The notes: generated from the letters alone by a model not told the origin. Shown: positions 7,560 through 15,847, counted from the first letter of the stretch. The stretch is 64,000 bases of DNA from Mucilaginibacter pallidiroseus (GCF_007846085.1 NZ_VOEJ01000002.1:372001-436000), one strand, 5' to 3'. Translations and numbers: made by a program.

Positions 7560-9497
7560 TTATTCATCATCCTCGTCCACACGGGCAATGGCACCGCTTT
7601 TCTTGAGCAACTTTGCACTTTCTGCCAGGCGAATAAACTCCGCACGATAGCCTTCACTATCTGTACCCCTGCCTGCACGTGCGGTAGCAATGGCATGATC
7701 GAAGTTGGATTTTTGTTTAAACTTCGAATCGCGCAGCAGGATACCAAACTCCGCCACGGCCGACGCAAATTTAAAATCAACTGATGTGGCATTAAAATCA
7801 ACCGGGCTGTCGTTTACTGACACCTGGCTCACTTTACTTTTAGCAGATACGGGTTCTTTGTATCTGAATTTTACAGTCAGCATTTCCCCGGCGCCAGTTG
7901 CAAGTACCAAAGTATCATTTTTTTGATACTTTAAAGGATCTACAATTCGCGCATAGTCATCTTTAATCCCTGCCGGTACAATTTCATAAAAGGCGGTAAC
8001 AGCATGGCCGCTGCCCATATCTCCTGCATCTTTTTTATCGTCATTAAAATCTTCTTTGGCCAGCAAACGGTTTTCATATCCTAACAAACGGTAAGCCTGT
8101 ACTTTTGCAGGGTTAAACTCCACCTGCAGTTTAACATCCTTTGCAACGGTAAACAGGGTACCGCCAAACTCATTAACCAGGGTTTTACGCGCCTCGGTAA
8201 TGTTATCTATATAAGCATAATTACCGTTGCCTTTATCGGCAAGGGTTTCCATCTTGCTATCTTTATAGTTACCCATGCCGTAGCCCAACACAGAAAGAAA
8301 AATGCCGCTCTCGCGCACTTTTTCAATCAGCTTTTCCATATCATCATCGCTTGATGCACCCACGTTAAAGTCGCCGTCGGTTGCCAGTATAATGCGGTTA
8401 TTGCCTTTGGCTATCAGGTTTTCGGCAGCAATTTTATAAGCTAACTTTATACCCGCACCACCTGCGGTTGACCCGCCCGACTCAAGATTGTCGATAGCGT
8501 TTTTTATAGTTTGCTTTTTATCGCCGGGGGTTGAAGGCAGTACCACACCGGCCGCGCCTGCATAAACCACTAAGGCAACCCTATCTTGTGGGCGCAACTG
8601 ATCTACAAGCAACTTTAATGACGATTTTACAAGCGGCAGCTTATTTACTTCACTCATTGAGCCGGATACATCTATCAGGAAAACCAGGTTTGATGCAGGC
8701 AATTTATCCGTTGCAATGGTCTTTGCTTTTAAAGCCAGGCGAAGCAACCTGTGTTTAGGCTTCCTCGGGGCCGATGAAAGTTCGGTATGTATAGCAACAG
8801 GTGCATCGTCTTTAGGGCCTGCAAGGTTATAATTAAAGTAATTGATCATCTCCTCAACACGCACCGCATCAGCAGGCGGCAGTTGCCCCCCGTTTATAAA
8901 ACGGCGCATGTTACTGTACGACGCTGCATCAACATCGGTAGAAAAAGTTGAAAGCGGGCTTTCCTTTACGCTGGTAAAACCGTTTTCTTTAATGCCTTTG
9001 TAGCTTTCGGTGTTTTTTGGCATCGGGGCGTTATACCCATAACTTTTATTATTTCCCCGGATATACATGGCCGATGTTGCGCCCGGTGCACCGCTTACTT
9101 GTACACCGGCAACACGCCCGTTTAAGGTACTTACACTACCTGTTATGCTTTTCGCCTTTCTTTGGACCCCATAGGCCGTAACAACAACCTCCTGGAGCGA
9201 GCGAGTATCTGCCTTAAGCACAACATTTACGAGGTTACTATTGCCAAGTTTTATAACTTGTGTTGCATAACCTATAAATGCAAATTGCAATTTGGATGAG
9301 CCATCTGGCATATTTATACTATAGCGGCCACTTGGGTCGGTTTGCGTGCCGATGCCTGAACCTACTACGTTTACACTTACACCTGCTATTACCAATCCAT
9401 CATCGCCGGTAACAACACCGGTAACGGTGCGGCTTGTTGCCATCCTGAAACCTGTAAGCACGGCCAGGGCAATCATCATAAATAATATCTTTTTCAT
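7560..9497 (-). CDS. VWA-domain surface protein with SusC-like N-terminus (YfbK-like)
   Basis: 645 residues; the ATG at 9497 begins a signal peptide (MKKILFMMIALAVLTGFRMATS). Residues 22-100 are a carboxypeptidase-D regulatory-like domain (VTGVVTGDDGLVIAGVSVNVVG). Next comes a fragment of a TonB-receptor plug, with SLQEVVVTAYGVQRKAKSITGSV and the SusC-like phrase GAPGATSAMYIRGNNKS, but no barrel. Then a VWF_N segment, a von Willebrand A domain with MIDAS D276-V-S-G-S-M-S, and a C-terminal DUF3520 region. Such proteins are known as YfbK-like lipoprotein or secreted VWA proteins of unknown role. It is divergent from the ECF sigma gene at 9576 (78 bp between starts), whose partner protein carries the same CarboxypepD domain and a plug-like EVVVVSKP segment. 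Confidence 0.88.
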   Translation of the reverse strand: MKKILFMMIALAVLTGFRMATSRTVTGVVTGDDGLVIAGVSVNVVGSGIGTQTDPSGRYSINMPDGSSKLQFAFIGYATQVIKLGNSNLVNVVLKADTRSLQEVVVTAYGVQRKAKSITGSVSTLNGRVAGVQVSGAPGATSAMYIRGNNKSYGYNAPMPKNTESYKGIKENGFTSVKESPLSTFSTDVDAASYSNMRRFINGGQLPPADAVRVEEMINYFNYNLAGPKDDAPVAIHTELSSAPRKPKHRLLRLALKAKTIATDKLPASNLVFLIDVSGSMSEVNKLPLVKSSLKLLVDQLRPQDRVALVVYAGAAGVVLPSTPGDKKQTIKNAIDNLESGGSTAGGAGIKLAYKIAAENLIAKGNNRIILATDGDFNVGASSDDDMEKLIEKVRESGIFLSVLGYGMGNYKDSKMETLADKGNGNYAYIDNITEARKTLVNEFGGTLFTVAKDVKLQVEFNPAKVQAYRLLGYENRLLAKEDFNDDKKDAGDMGSGHAVTAFYEIVPAGIKDDYARIVDPLKYQKNDTLVLATGAGEMLTVKFRYKEPVSAKSKVSQVSVNDSPVDFNATSVDFKFASAVAEFGILLRDSKFKQKSNFDHAIATARAGRGTDSEGYRAEFIRLAESAKLLKKSGAIARVDEDDE

Positions 9498-9575
9498 ATC
9501 TATTGAGTTTAGTAGATAGATGCGGCACACAATAGATTTCCATAAGCCATTTAAAAAAATTATTTTGGAGCTTTA

Positions 9576-10148
9576 ATGAACTTCTTCAGCAAGCCAAATA
9601 AACCGGAAGATAAAGCAGATGATGAGTTGGTTAGCAGCTATCGCCAGCATGGCGATGTGCAAGTGCTGGGCAAACTTTACGAGCGCTATATGCCGCTGGT
9701 ATATGGTGTTTGCCTTAAATACCTTACTGATGATGAGCTTGCAAAAGATGCCGTAATGGCCATTTTTGAAGAATTGATTACCAAGGCAAGGCAGCATGAC
9801 ATTAAACAATTCAGGAGCTGGTTGTATGTACTGGCGCGTAACCATTGCCTCATGCAAATAAGGGCTGGCAAAAAAATGGAAACCGTAAACCTGGACGACT
9901 TTGTGGAATTTACCCCGGTTTTGCATCATGATACCGAAAACCGGGAAGAGGCCCTGCAAGCTTTGGAACGATGTATGCAGAAGCTGACATTACCACAAAA
10001 GCAAAGTGTAAGCATGTTTTACCTGCACGAAAAATGTTATAAAGAAATTGCCGATGCAACCGGCTATACCATGAACGAAGTTAAAAGCTACATACAAAAC
10101 GGTAAGCGCAACCTTAAAATTTGCCTGGAAAAGAACAGTGGAAAATAA
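9576..10148 (+). CDS. ECF-type RNA polymerase sigma factor
   Basis: 190 residues. Region 2 runs from about residue 25 to 95 (LGKLYERYMPLVYGVCLKYLTDDELAKDAVMAIFEELI ... SWLYVLARNHCLMQIR) and region 4 from about 125 to 185 (LPQKQSVSMFYLHEKCYKEIADATGYTMNEVKSYIQNGKRNLK), including the helix-turn-helix. Region 3 is absent, which defines the ECF group. The next gene begins at a GTG inside its last codons (11-nt overlap) and codes for a membrane protein with an anti-sigma position. A GGAG lies 7 nt before the ATG, one of few Shine-Dalgarno-like sites in the window. Confidence 0.9.
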   Translation: MNFFSKPNKPEDKADDELVSSYRQHGDVQVLGKLYERYMPLVYGVCLKYLTDDELAKDAVMAIFEELITKARQHDIKQFRSWLYVLARNHCLMQIRAGKKMETVNLDDFVEFTPVLHHDTENREEALQALERCMQKLTLPQKQSVSMFYLHEKCYKEIADATGYTMNEVKSYIQNGKRNLKICLEKNSGK

Positions 10149-11496
10149 ACGGGCCAACATATCGCAGATACGCAAGTACCTTAATGGCGAGCTTGATGCA
10201 AAAGCTATGCACCAGCTGGAACTTGAGGCACAGCACGATCCGTTTTTGATGGACGCACTGGAAGGCTATACCCCTAAACCGGATAACATTGATACCGGCC
10301 TTGCCGACCTTAACCAGCGCCTTGCCAACCGAACCCAGCCAGCAAAAGTAAAGCAACTTATACCATGGCTCAGCATAGCCATTGCTGCCGGTGTTATTGG
10401 CTTCATGATAGTTGCAGGTATATTTTATAATACGAGGCAGCCACAGCAACCAAACGTTGTTGCTAATAATGTTCCTGTTGATAAATCTGTTACACCTCAA
10501 TTAGCCACTCCGCGTGAGCAAATATCCGATAGCGTTACACTATCGGTGACAAACCCTACCAGCTTAGCTGCATCACCAGGTAAAAAATATAATAATGCCA
10601 AGACAATTGCGGCTCAGGGCAATACGGTGTCGCGCTACAACAAAGCGCAGCCAGCGGCAACAACGCCTGATAGAACCTTGGGTGACAAACCAGAGATAAC
10701 CAACCCGCTTTTAAAAAGCGACAGTATGCCGCTTGACGAAATGGTTGTACTGACCTACACCTCCCGCAAAAAAGACAGCACTGTAAAACCGGACATGCCT
10801 GCAACTGTGGCCATAGCTAAAAGGCCGCAATCGCAAAGCATAAATAGCAAGGCCGAAGGTGTTGCTGTGCCGCAACCGGTTGGCAAAAAGGAAGATCTTA
10901 ACAAGTACGGGCTGGGCTACCTGGCTCCCAAAACACCATCGGCAGGGCTTATTGCTGGCAGGGTTACCAGCCAAACAGACGGGCAGCCATTACCGGGCGT
11001 GACAGTAAAGGTTGACGGGAAAAATACCGCCGCACAAACAGATGCCAATGGCTATTTTAAGGTATCGGCTGTAAAAGATAAAGAAACGCTTACTATATCA
11101 TATTTGGGCTATCAAACCAAAACAGTAAAACCCGGCGATAGCGTAAACGTTGCTTTAACAGAACAGCACAACAGTTTAAATGAAGTTGTTGTTGTAAGCA
11201 AACCAAATAACGATATAACTGACATAAACAAAGCACACCCACAAACCGGCTGGCAGGCTTTCAAAAACTATTTATACCAAGGGGCCAAGTTGACCGACGG
11301 TAAGGCAAAAGGCACCGTAAAACTTAAGTTTACTATTACCGAAGATGGATCAGTTTCCGATATCATTATCGTTAAAGGGCTTGATGCTGAAAGTAATAAA
11401 CGCGCCATCGAACTTATAAAAAACGGCCCGGGCTGGATAAGCAATATAAACGGCAAGCCTGAAACAGTTACCGTTGCCGTAGATTTCCATAAATAA
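10138..11496 (+). CDS. Membrane protein with CarboxypepD and TonB-C domains, putative anti-sigma/transducer
   Basis: 452 residues, starting at a GTG that overlaps the sigma gene. Residues 1-74 are cytoplasmic (ISQIRKYLNGELDAKAMHQLELEAQHDPFLMDALEGY), an anti-sigma-like zone without a zinc motif. One membrane helix follows at 75-97 (IPWLSIAIAAGVIGFMIVAGIFY), then a low-complexity periplasmic stretch. A CarboxypepD regulatory-like domain lies at about 268-345, ending in a plug-like NEVVVVSKP. A C-terminal TonB-like domain at about 372-450 (TVKLKFTITEDGSVSDIIIVKGL) completes it. So one chain joins an anti-sigma-like head to a TonB-like tail. This architecture is known in Bacteroidota 'carboxypeptidase-like regulatory domain' proteins but is not functionally defined. 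The stop codon lies inside the terminator stem. Confidence 0.82.
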   Translation: MENKRANISQIRKYLNGELDAKAMHQLELEAQHDPFLMDALEGYTPKPDNIDTGLADLNQRLANRTQPAKVKQLIPWLSIAIAAGVIGFMIVAGIFYNTRQPQQPNVVANNVPVDKSVTPQLATPREQISDSVTLSVTNPTSLAASPGKKYNNAKTIAAQGNTVSRYNKAQPAATTPDRTLGDKPEITNPLLKSDSMPLDEMVVLTYTSRKKDSTVKPDMPATVAIAKRPQSQSINSKAEGVAVPQPVGKKEDLNKYGLGYLAPKTPSAGLIAGRVTSQTDGQPLPGVTVKVDGKNTAAQTDANGYFKVSAVKDKETLTISYLGYQTKTVKPGDSVNVALTEQHNSLNEVVVVSKPNNDITDINKAHPQTGWQAFKNYLYQGAKLTDGKAKGTVKLKFTITEDGSVSDIIIVKGLDAESNKRAIELIKNGPGWISNINGKPETVTVAVDFHK

Positions 11497-11534
11497 AGGC
11501 AACCAAATACCACGAATGCATCTGGTTGCCTTTA
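11494..11534. terminator. Bidirectional terminator overlapping a stop codon
   Basis: Arms TAAAGGCAACCA (11494-11505) and TGGTTGCCTTTA (11523-11534), 12 perfect pairs, 17-nt loop. The TAA stop of the upstream gene is the first three bases of the left arm. It also ends the convergent TlpA-like gene. Confidence 0.85.
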
Positions 11535-11551
11535 TATAAATTTGTTAAATC

Positions 11552-12790
11552 TTAATTTAGCTTTTCGGCCAGCAAATCATTCGTCAGTTTTTCAAACTCG
11601 CTGATGAATTCGGTATAATGGCTGCCGGTACCCGGGCCGCTAAAGCCTGTATGTATTTTACGCACGTCGCCTTTTTTATCGATGATAATAGTCGTTGGGA
11701 AACCCACCACTTTAGCCAACATTGGCAGGCTTTTGGCCGTCTCGGCTTTATTGCTTGTATAACCGGTAATTAATAGCGGGTACTTAATATCGAAGCGATT
11801 TTTCATTTGGGTAACCGTACGTTGCGATTTCGCAAAATCGGCTGTACGCTCATAAGCCAGGCCAACAACTTCAACACCTTTGGGTTGATATTTTTTATAG
11901 TAGTTAACCATGTAAGCGGTTTCGTCCATACAGTTTGGGCACCACGAGCCAAGTATTTGTACAATTACTACTTTATTTTTAAAGCGGGCATCATCTAAAG
12001 AAACCGGTTGCCCGTTAAGATCCTTAAAGTTAAAAGCCAGTTTCTTGTAACCAGGCTTAAGCGCAGTAAGCGAGTAGGCATCAGGTAGTTTGGCTTGTTC
12101 GTTTCTTATGGCTCCCCAAACGTCTTTGCCTGTTACACCCGAAAAGAACTTACCATCCGCAAGTGTATTGTTATCCTTAATTTTTGCTGTGAATAAGAAA
12201 GCGTGGCCCCCGTCAAAGCACGACAGGTAAAGACTATCACCTGCAACTGTACCTTCTAAAAAGCGGTAGTCGCCGGTAGTAGTTAAAAAGGTTCCTGTTA
12301 CTTTGGCACCTGCCTGCTTAAATTCGCCAACGGTAGTATCGCGGCCTTCACCTTCGCCAAACACGGCCGACCATCTGCCGCTTACATTAAAGGCTGGCTT
12401 AGCCGGGTTCTTAAAAAAGCGATAAGGAGTGGCTGCAGTTGCTGCAAATTCCATAGGTACATCTTTATCGCCCAGGTGGCGTATGTACTGGCCCTGCAGT
12501 TTGTTTGCTGCCAATCTTAGTTTAAACTCCGAATCAAACAAAGGCATTTTAATAAATACCGAATCGCCGCGGCTGCTGATGTCTGTAACCTTAAAACGCT
12601 CCGTACTGTTTATTATGGCCAGCTGCTGCTTGCCGCCTGCGTTGGTAACATCAAAGTTAAAAGGAATGTCCTGCCCACCCGCTGTTTTTAAGGCACCGCG
12701 CCAAGTGCCGGGTTTTAAAGTAGCCTGAGCCTGCACGGTGTAATTGATGGCGGTAAGTAAAAACGTGCCTAAAATGAATTGCTTTATCAT
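11552..12790 (-). CDS. TlpA-family thiol-disulfide oxidoreductase with N-terminal accessory domain
   Basis: 412 residues, exported (MIKQFILGTFLLTAINYTVQA-Q). Residues 25-240 form a beta-rich region (RWSAVFGEGEGRDTTVGEFKQAGAKVTGTFLTTTGDYRFLEG), a Bacteroidota-specific accessory domain of unknown role. Residues about 250-405 are a thioredoxin fold of the AhpC/TSA-redoxin kind with active site W-C284-P-N-C287 and the cis-proline loop (VVGFPTTIIIDKKG). It probably reduces or rearranges disulfides in periplasmic clients. It lies 59 nt downstream of the acyl-CoA dehydrogenase gene, but a separate -7-like TACTTTTG is present between them, so cotranscription is uncertain. Confidence 0.88.
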   Translation of the reverse strand: MIKQFILGTFLLTAINYTVQAQATLKPGTWRGALKTAGGQDIPFNFDVTNAGGKQQLAIINSTERFKVTDISSRGDSVFIKMPLFDSEFKLRLAANKLQGQYIRHLGDKDVPMEFAATAATPYRFFKNPAKPAFNVSGRWSAVFGEGEGRDTTVGEFKQAGAKVTGTFLTTTGDYRFLEGTVAGDSLYLSCFDGGHAFLFTAKIKDNNTLADGKFFSGVTGKDVWGAIRNEQAKLPDAYSLTALKPGYKKLAFNFKDLNGQPVSLDDARFKNKVVIVQILGSWCPNCMDETAYMVNYYKKYQPKGVEVVGLAYERTADFAKSQRTVTQMKNRFDIKYPLLITGYTSNKAETAKSLPMLAKVVGFPTTIIIDKKGDVRKIHTGFSGPGTGSHYTEFISEFEKLTNDLLAEKLN

Positions 12791-12819
12791 AAATGAAAAA
12801 ATAGTCTACTAATTTAATA

Positions 12820-12834
12820 TACTTTTCAAAAGTA
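12820..12834 (-). promoter_or_regulatory. Palindrome with -7-like box before the TlpA-like gene
   Basis: TACTTTT-C-AAAAGTA, a perfect 7-bp inverted repeat, includes TACTTTTG on the minus strand (with the next base), 30 nt upstream of the start at 12790. No clear -33. Confidence 0.3.
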
Positions 12835-12849
12835 AATAAATCAGGGCAA

Positions 12850-13989
12850 CTATTTTAGTACCTCGCGCGAAATTACAATCCGCTGAATTTCAGATGTACC
12901 TTCATAAATCTGGGTTATTTTGGCATCTCGCATCAGGCGCTCAACATGATATTCCTTAACGTAACCGTAGCCGCCATGTATTTGTACCGCCTCGGTTGTA
13001 ACCCGCATGGCGGTATCCGACGCAAAGAGTTTTGCCATTGCAGCAGCCTGTGCGTAGGGTTTGCCATTATCTTTTAACCATGCCGCCTTATGGCAAAGCA
13101 GCCTGGCAGCGTCAATCTCTGTAGCCATATCGGCCAGTTTAAATTGTATGGCCTGCAACTCGGCCAGTGGCTTGCCAAATGCTTTTCGCTCTTTGGCGTA
13201 CTGGAGAGATAGCTCATAGGCACCGGCCGCTATACCCAACGCCTGCGACGCTATTCCTATTCGCCCGCCCTCTAATACGGCCATGGCAAACTTAAACCCA
13301 AAGCCCTCGTCGCCTATGCGATTAGCCTTTGGTACTCTAACATCATTAAACATCAGCGAGTGTGTGTCAGATCCCCGAATGCCCATCTTATTTTCCTTGG
13401 CACCAACTTCAAAGCCATCCATGTCTTTTTCAACTATCAGGGCATTTATGCCACGGTGCTTTTGCGAGGCATCGGTTTGGGCCATTACAATAAATGTTGA
13501 TGCCGTGCTGCCGCTGGTTATCCAGTTTTTGATGCCGTTGAGCAAATAATAGTCGCCCATATCAGTAGCAGTAGTGCGCTGCGATGTAGCGTCCGACCCG
13601 GCCTCGGGCTCGCTTAAACAAAATGCACCTATAACCTGTCCTGTAGCAAGAGGCACTAAATACTTTTGTTTTTGCTCCTCATTACCAAAGCGCTCCAACC
13701 CGTAGCAAACCAACGAATTGTTTACAGATAGCACTACCGACGTTGAGGCATCAATTTTTGATAATTCCTCCATCACCAATGAATATGATACGGCATCCAT
13801 ACCACTACCGCCGTATTGCGGCGAAACCATCATACCCATAAAGCCCAATTCACCTAATTTCTTGATCTGCCCGGCCGGGAATTTTTGGTGCTCGTCGCGT
13901 TCAATCACACCCGGCTTTAGCTCGGTTTGTGCAAAATCGCGAGCGGCCTGGCGTATCATGAGTTGCTCTTCGGTAAGGTTAAATTGCAT
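12850..13989 (-). CDS. Acyl-CoA dehydrogenase
   Basis: 379 residues, the family's usual length; the ATG at 13989 begins the standard MQFNLTEEQLMIRQAARDFA. All three parts are present: an N-terminal helical domain, a middle beta domain with the substrate/FAD signature (GAFCLSEPEAGSDATSQRTTA and WITSGSTASTFIVMAQT), and a C-terminal helical domain with AVQIHGGYGYVKEYHVERLMRDAKITQIYEGTSEIQRIVISREVL. The Glu in IYEGT is the catalytic base position of short-chain acyl-CoA dehydrogenases. It oxidises acyl-CoA to enoyl-CoA with FAD; the chain length cannot be assigned. An 18-bp perfect palindrome 17 bp upstream suggests repression by a TetR-type fatty-acid regulator (inference). Confidence 0.95.
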   Translation of the reverse strand: MQFNLTEEQLMIRQAARDFAQTELKPGVIERDEHQKFPAGQIKKLGELGFMGMMVSPQYGGSGMDAVSYSLVMEELSKIDASTSVVLSVNNSLVCYGLERFGNEEQKQKYLVPLATGQVIGAFCLSEPEAGSDATSQRTTATDMGDYYLLNGIKNWITSGSTASTFIVMAQTDASQKHRGINALIVEKDMDGFEVGAKENKMGIRGSDTHSLMFNDVRVPKANRIGDEGFGFKFAMAVLEGGRIGIASQALGIAAGAYELSLQYAKERKAFGKPLAELQAIQFKLADMATEIDAARLLCHKAAWLKDNGKPYAQAAAMAKLFASDTAMRVTTEAVQIHGGYGYVKEYHVERLMRDAKITQIYEGTSEIQRIVISREVLK

Positions 13990-14005
13990 ACGGCAATATA
14001 ACAAA

Positions 14006-14023
14006 TACTATGCATGCATAGTA
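14006..14023. promoter_or_regulatory. 18-bp perfect palindrome, candidate operator of the acyl-CoA dehydrogenase
   Basis: TACTATGCATGCATAGTA is its own reverse complement. It ends 16 bp before the acyl-CoA dehydrogenase start codon. TetR-family fatty-acid regulators commonly bind palindromes of this size at such genes; no regulator gene lies nearby. Confidence 0.5.
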
Positions 14024-14033
14024 AAAGTATATA

Positions 14034-14063
14034 AACAAAAAAAGAGAGCTTTTTGTGAAGCTC
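14034..14063 (-). terminator. Orphan minus-strand terminator
   Basis: On the minus strand: GGGAGCTT, loop CACAAA, AAGCTCTC, then a run of seven T. It is upstream of the acyl-CoA dehydrogenase, where no minus-strand gene ends. Confidence 0.5.
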
Positions 14064-14616
14064 CCTTTTCCCCTAATTAATTTAAACTATTGATTAAACC
14101 CAAAACAAAAGAACATTTGCATCTCAGCTTGGGCGCCCGAGAATTCTTAACTAAACCTTACTACCAAAAACGTTTTAACATAGGTAGATGTAAATGTTTT
14201 CTTTGCGGTAATGCAGGATCGATAACTAATAGACAAACATGAGGCCAAACAACATTTTTGATAGACGATAATATTATAAAAATGGCTTTCGAAAATCCAC
14301 CTCATGAAATTGAAATATTGCCGGCTCGTTTGTACTTCCTACAAATGCCTATTAATTAGTCGATTAAGCAATATCATTACATATATTAATTACCCGATAA
14401 AGCCTCGTTACAAGTCAAGTTAAGCATTAAATAAAACGCCTTTAATATTGTCACTTTTTAGTTACATAAGACATAGTAGAACTTTATACGACTTCAACGA
14501 CAATCATCTGATGTCCTAAAAATTATTATTTCTGCTATTTGATACAACGCCTGTACCATATCCTGTACAAACACTGTTCGATTATTTTATTAAAAGGCAA
14601 GGCCAGCGATTTCAAC
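14064..14616. other. Gene-free 550-bp stretch before pnuC
   Basis: AT-rich sequence without a supported gene. It holds an orphan minus-strand terminator at its left edge, a GGGCGCCC palindrome near 14131, and one 52-codon minus-strand reading frame (14147-14305) with no recognisable protein features. I saw no TPP or other riboswitch consensus before pnuC. Confidence 0.4.
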
Positions 14617-14646
14617 TTGTTACTACAGTAACCTTAGCTATATTTA
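14617..14646 (+). promoter_or_regulatory. Promoter of the pnuC-nadR unit
   Basis: TTG at 14617-14619, 19-nt spacer, TATATTTA at 14639-14646. The ATG follows after only 3 nt, which implies a leaderless or near-leaderless transcript. Confidence 0.6.
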
Positions 14647-14649
14647 CAA

Positions 14650-15270
14650 ATGCAAATTGTACACTTAGTACAAACTTGGTGGCAACACCAAACCCTCACA
14701 GAAGTTGTAGCAGTTATAACCGGGCTGCTCTGTGTTTACCTCGCTGCAAAAAATAATATCTGGAACTGGCCTTTCGCCATTGTAAGTGTTACATTGTATT
14801 TATACATATTTTATGAAGCCAGGCTCTTTGCAGATATGGGCCTGCAGGTTTATTTTTTAGCGGTAAATATTTATGGATGGTATTACTGGAGCCACAAGCC
14901 TGCTACCGAAAATAAACAACCTGTAAAGCAGATATCCAAGATGCAAACTCTCATTGCAGCACCCGCGATTTTAATATTCTCATTTATTCTTGGATCGGTA
15001 CTGAAGTATACGACAGCTTCTTATCCTTACATTGATAGCTTTTGCGCTGCATGCAGTTTGGTGGCACAGGTGTTACTGGCCCGCAAGGTGGTACAAAACT
15101 GGCTCATATGGGTTTTTGTAGATATTATATATGTCGCAGTTTATATGCTTAAGGACCTTCATCTCACCGCCGCCATGTATGCCGTGTATGTAGTAATTGC
15201 AGCCATAGGCTACCGCGATTGGCAGCGCGACTGGAAAAACGAAAACAGTGAATTGCGAGTTAAACAATAA
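14650..15270 (+). CDS. pnuC: PnuC-family nicotinamide riboside transporter
   Basis: 206 residues, nearly all membrane: about seven helices, including VVAVITGLLCVYLAAKNNIWNWPFAIVSVTLYLYIFYEARLFADMGLQ near the start. The family motifs NIWNWP and YGWYYW are present (VNIYGWYYWSHKP), as is a C-terminal NWLIWVFVDIIYVAVYMLKDL. PnuC carriers move nicotinamide riboside, while the close PnuT relatives move thiamine. The downstream NadR-type kinase gene, which overlaps or nearly abuts it, and the lack of a TPP riboswitch favour nicotinamide riboside. No other start lies near the N-terminus, so the ATG 3 nt after the -7 box is retained. Confidence 0.9.
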   Translation: MQIVHLVQTWWQHQTLTEVVAVITGLLCVYLAAKNNIWNWPFAIVSVTLYLYIFYEARLFADMGLQVYFLAVNIYGWYYWSHKPATENKQPVKQISKMQTLIAAPAILIFSFILGSVLKYTTASYPYIDSFCAACSLVAQVLLARKVVQNWLIWVFVDIIYVAVYMLKDLHLTAAMYAVYVVIAAIGYRDWQRDWKNENSELRVKQ

Positions 15271-15277
15271 TATAGAC

Positions 15278-15817
15278 ATGGAGCAGGCGTATCAGGATAA
15301 ATCATCAATCAAAAAAATAGCCGTTGTAGGCCCCGAGTCGACGGGTAAATCAACCATGTCGGCTTATTTGGCCGAACATTTAAACACCGTGTGGGTGCCC
15401 GAGTTTGCCCGCGGCTATTGCGAGAACCTAACCGAGCCATGCACCTGGCAGGACGAGATCAATATGTTTTACGGTCAAATAGCGCTTGAAGAGGAATATC
15501 TTCCCAAAGCCAATAAAATACTGATATGCGATACCACTTTTATTACCGTAAAAATTTGGAGTGATGAAGTATTTGGCAGCACGCCGCAGGTTGTATTGGA
15601 TGCATTGCCAAAATATAAATATGATTTATACCTCCTGCTCAACATCGACCTACCTTGGCAAGACGACCCCCTGCGCGATTTTCCTCACAAGCGCGAACAT
15701 TTTATGCAAGTTTGGCACCACGAACTACAGGCGCTTGATGCCAACTATGTGGTTATCTCCGGTACTGGTAATGAAAGGTACGATGCGGCAGTTAAAGCCA
15801 TCAATGACCTTGATTAA
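15278..15817 (+). CDS. NadR-type ribosylnicotinamide kinase (AAA_28 ATPase)
   Basis: 179 residues from the ATG at 15278; an upstream ATG at 15248 inside pnuC is possible. Walker A is G18-P-E-S-T-G-K-S-T26. The following WVPEFARGYCE and LICDTTFITVKIWSDEVFG are hallmarks of the kinase half of NadR (NrtR-type ribosylnicotinamide kinase fold), and LYLLLNIDLPWQDDPLRDFPHKREHF forms the lid region. It lacks the adenylyltransferase half. It phosphorylates nicotinamide riboside to NMN after import, trapping it; pnuC lies directly upstream. A repeat of four GATT-led 9-mers begins over its stop codon. Confidence 0.88.
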   Translation: MEQAYQDKSSIKKIAVVGPESTGKSTMSAYLAEHLNTVWVPEFARGYCENLTEPCTWQDEINMFYGQIALEEEYLPKANKILICDTTFITVKIWSDEVFGSTPQVVLDALPKYKYDLYLLLNIDLPWQDDPLRDFPHKREHFMQVWHHELQALDANYVVISGTGNERYDAAVKAINDLD

Positions 15818-15847
15818 GCAGATTTACAGGATTATAAAGATTACATC
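15812..15847. repeat. Four tandem 9-bp GATT-led units
   Basis: GATTAAGCA, GATTTACAG, GATTATAAA, GATTACATC lie end to end. The first contains the stop codon of the NadR-type kinase gene. This resembles the short GATTTACAGGATTA-like intergenic repeats seen in Bacteroidota. Confidence 0.6.

Noticed and set aside
14147..14305. 52-codon minus-strand frame in the gap before pnuC
   Set aside because: Cysteine- and serine-rich product, codon use unlike its neighbours, no promoter seen. Kept only as context for the orphan terminator.
14064..14646. TPP or other riboswitch before pnuC
   Set aside because: I looked for CTGAGA and the paired TPP helix strings and found none; the promoter lies 3 nt from the start codon, leaving no leader to hold a riboswitch.
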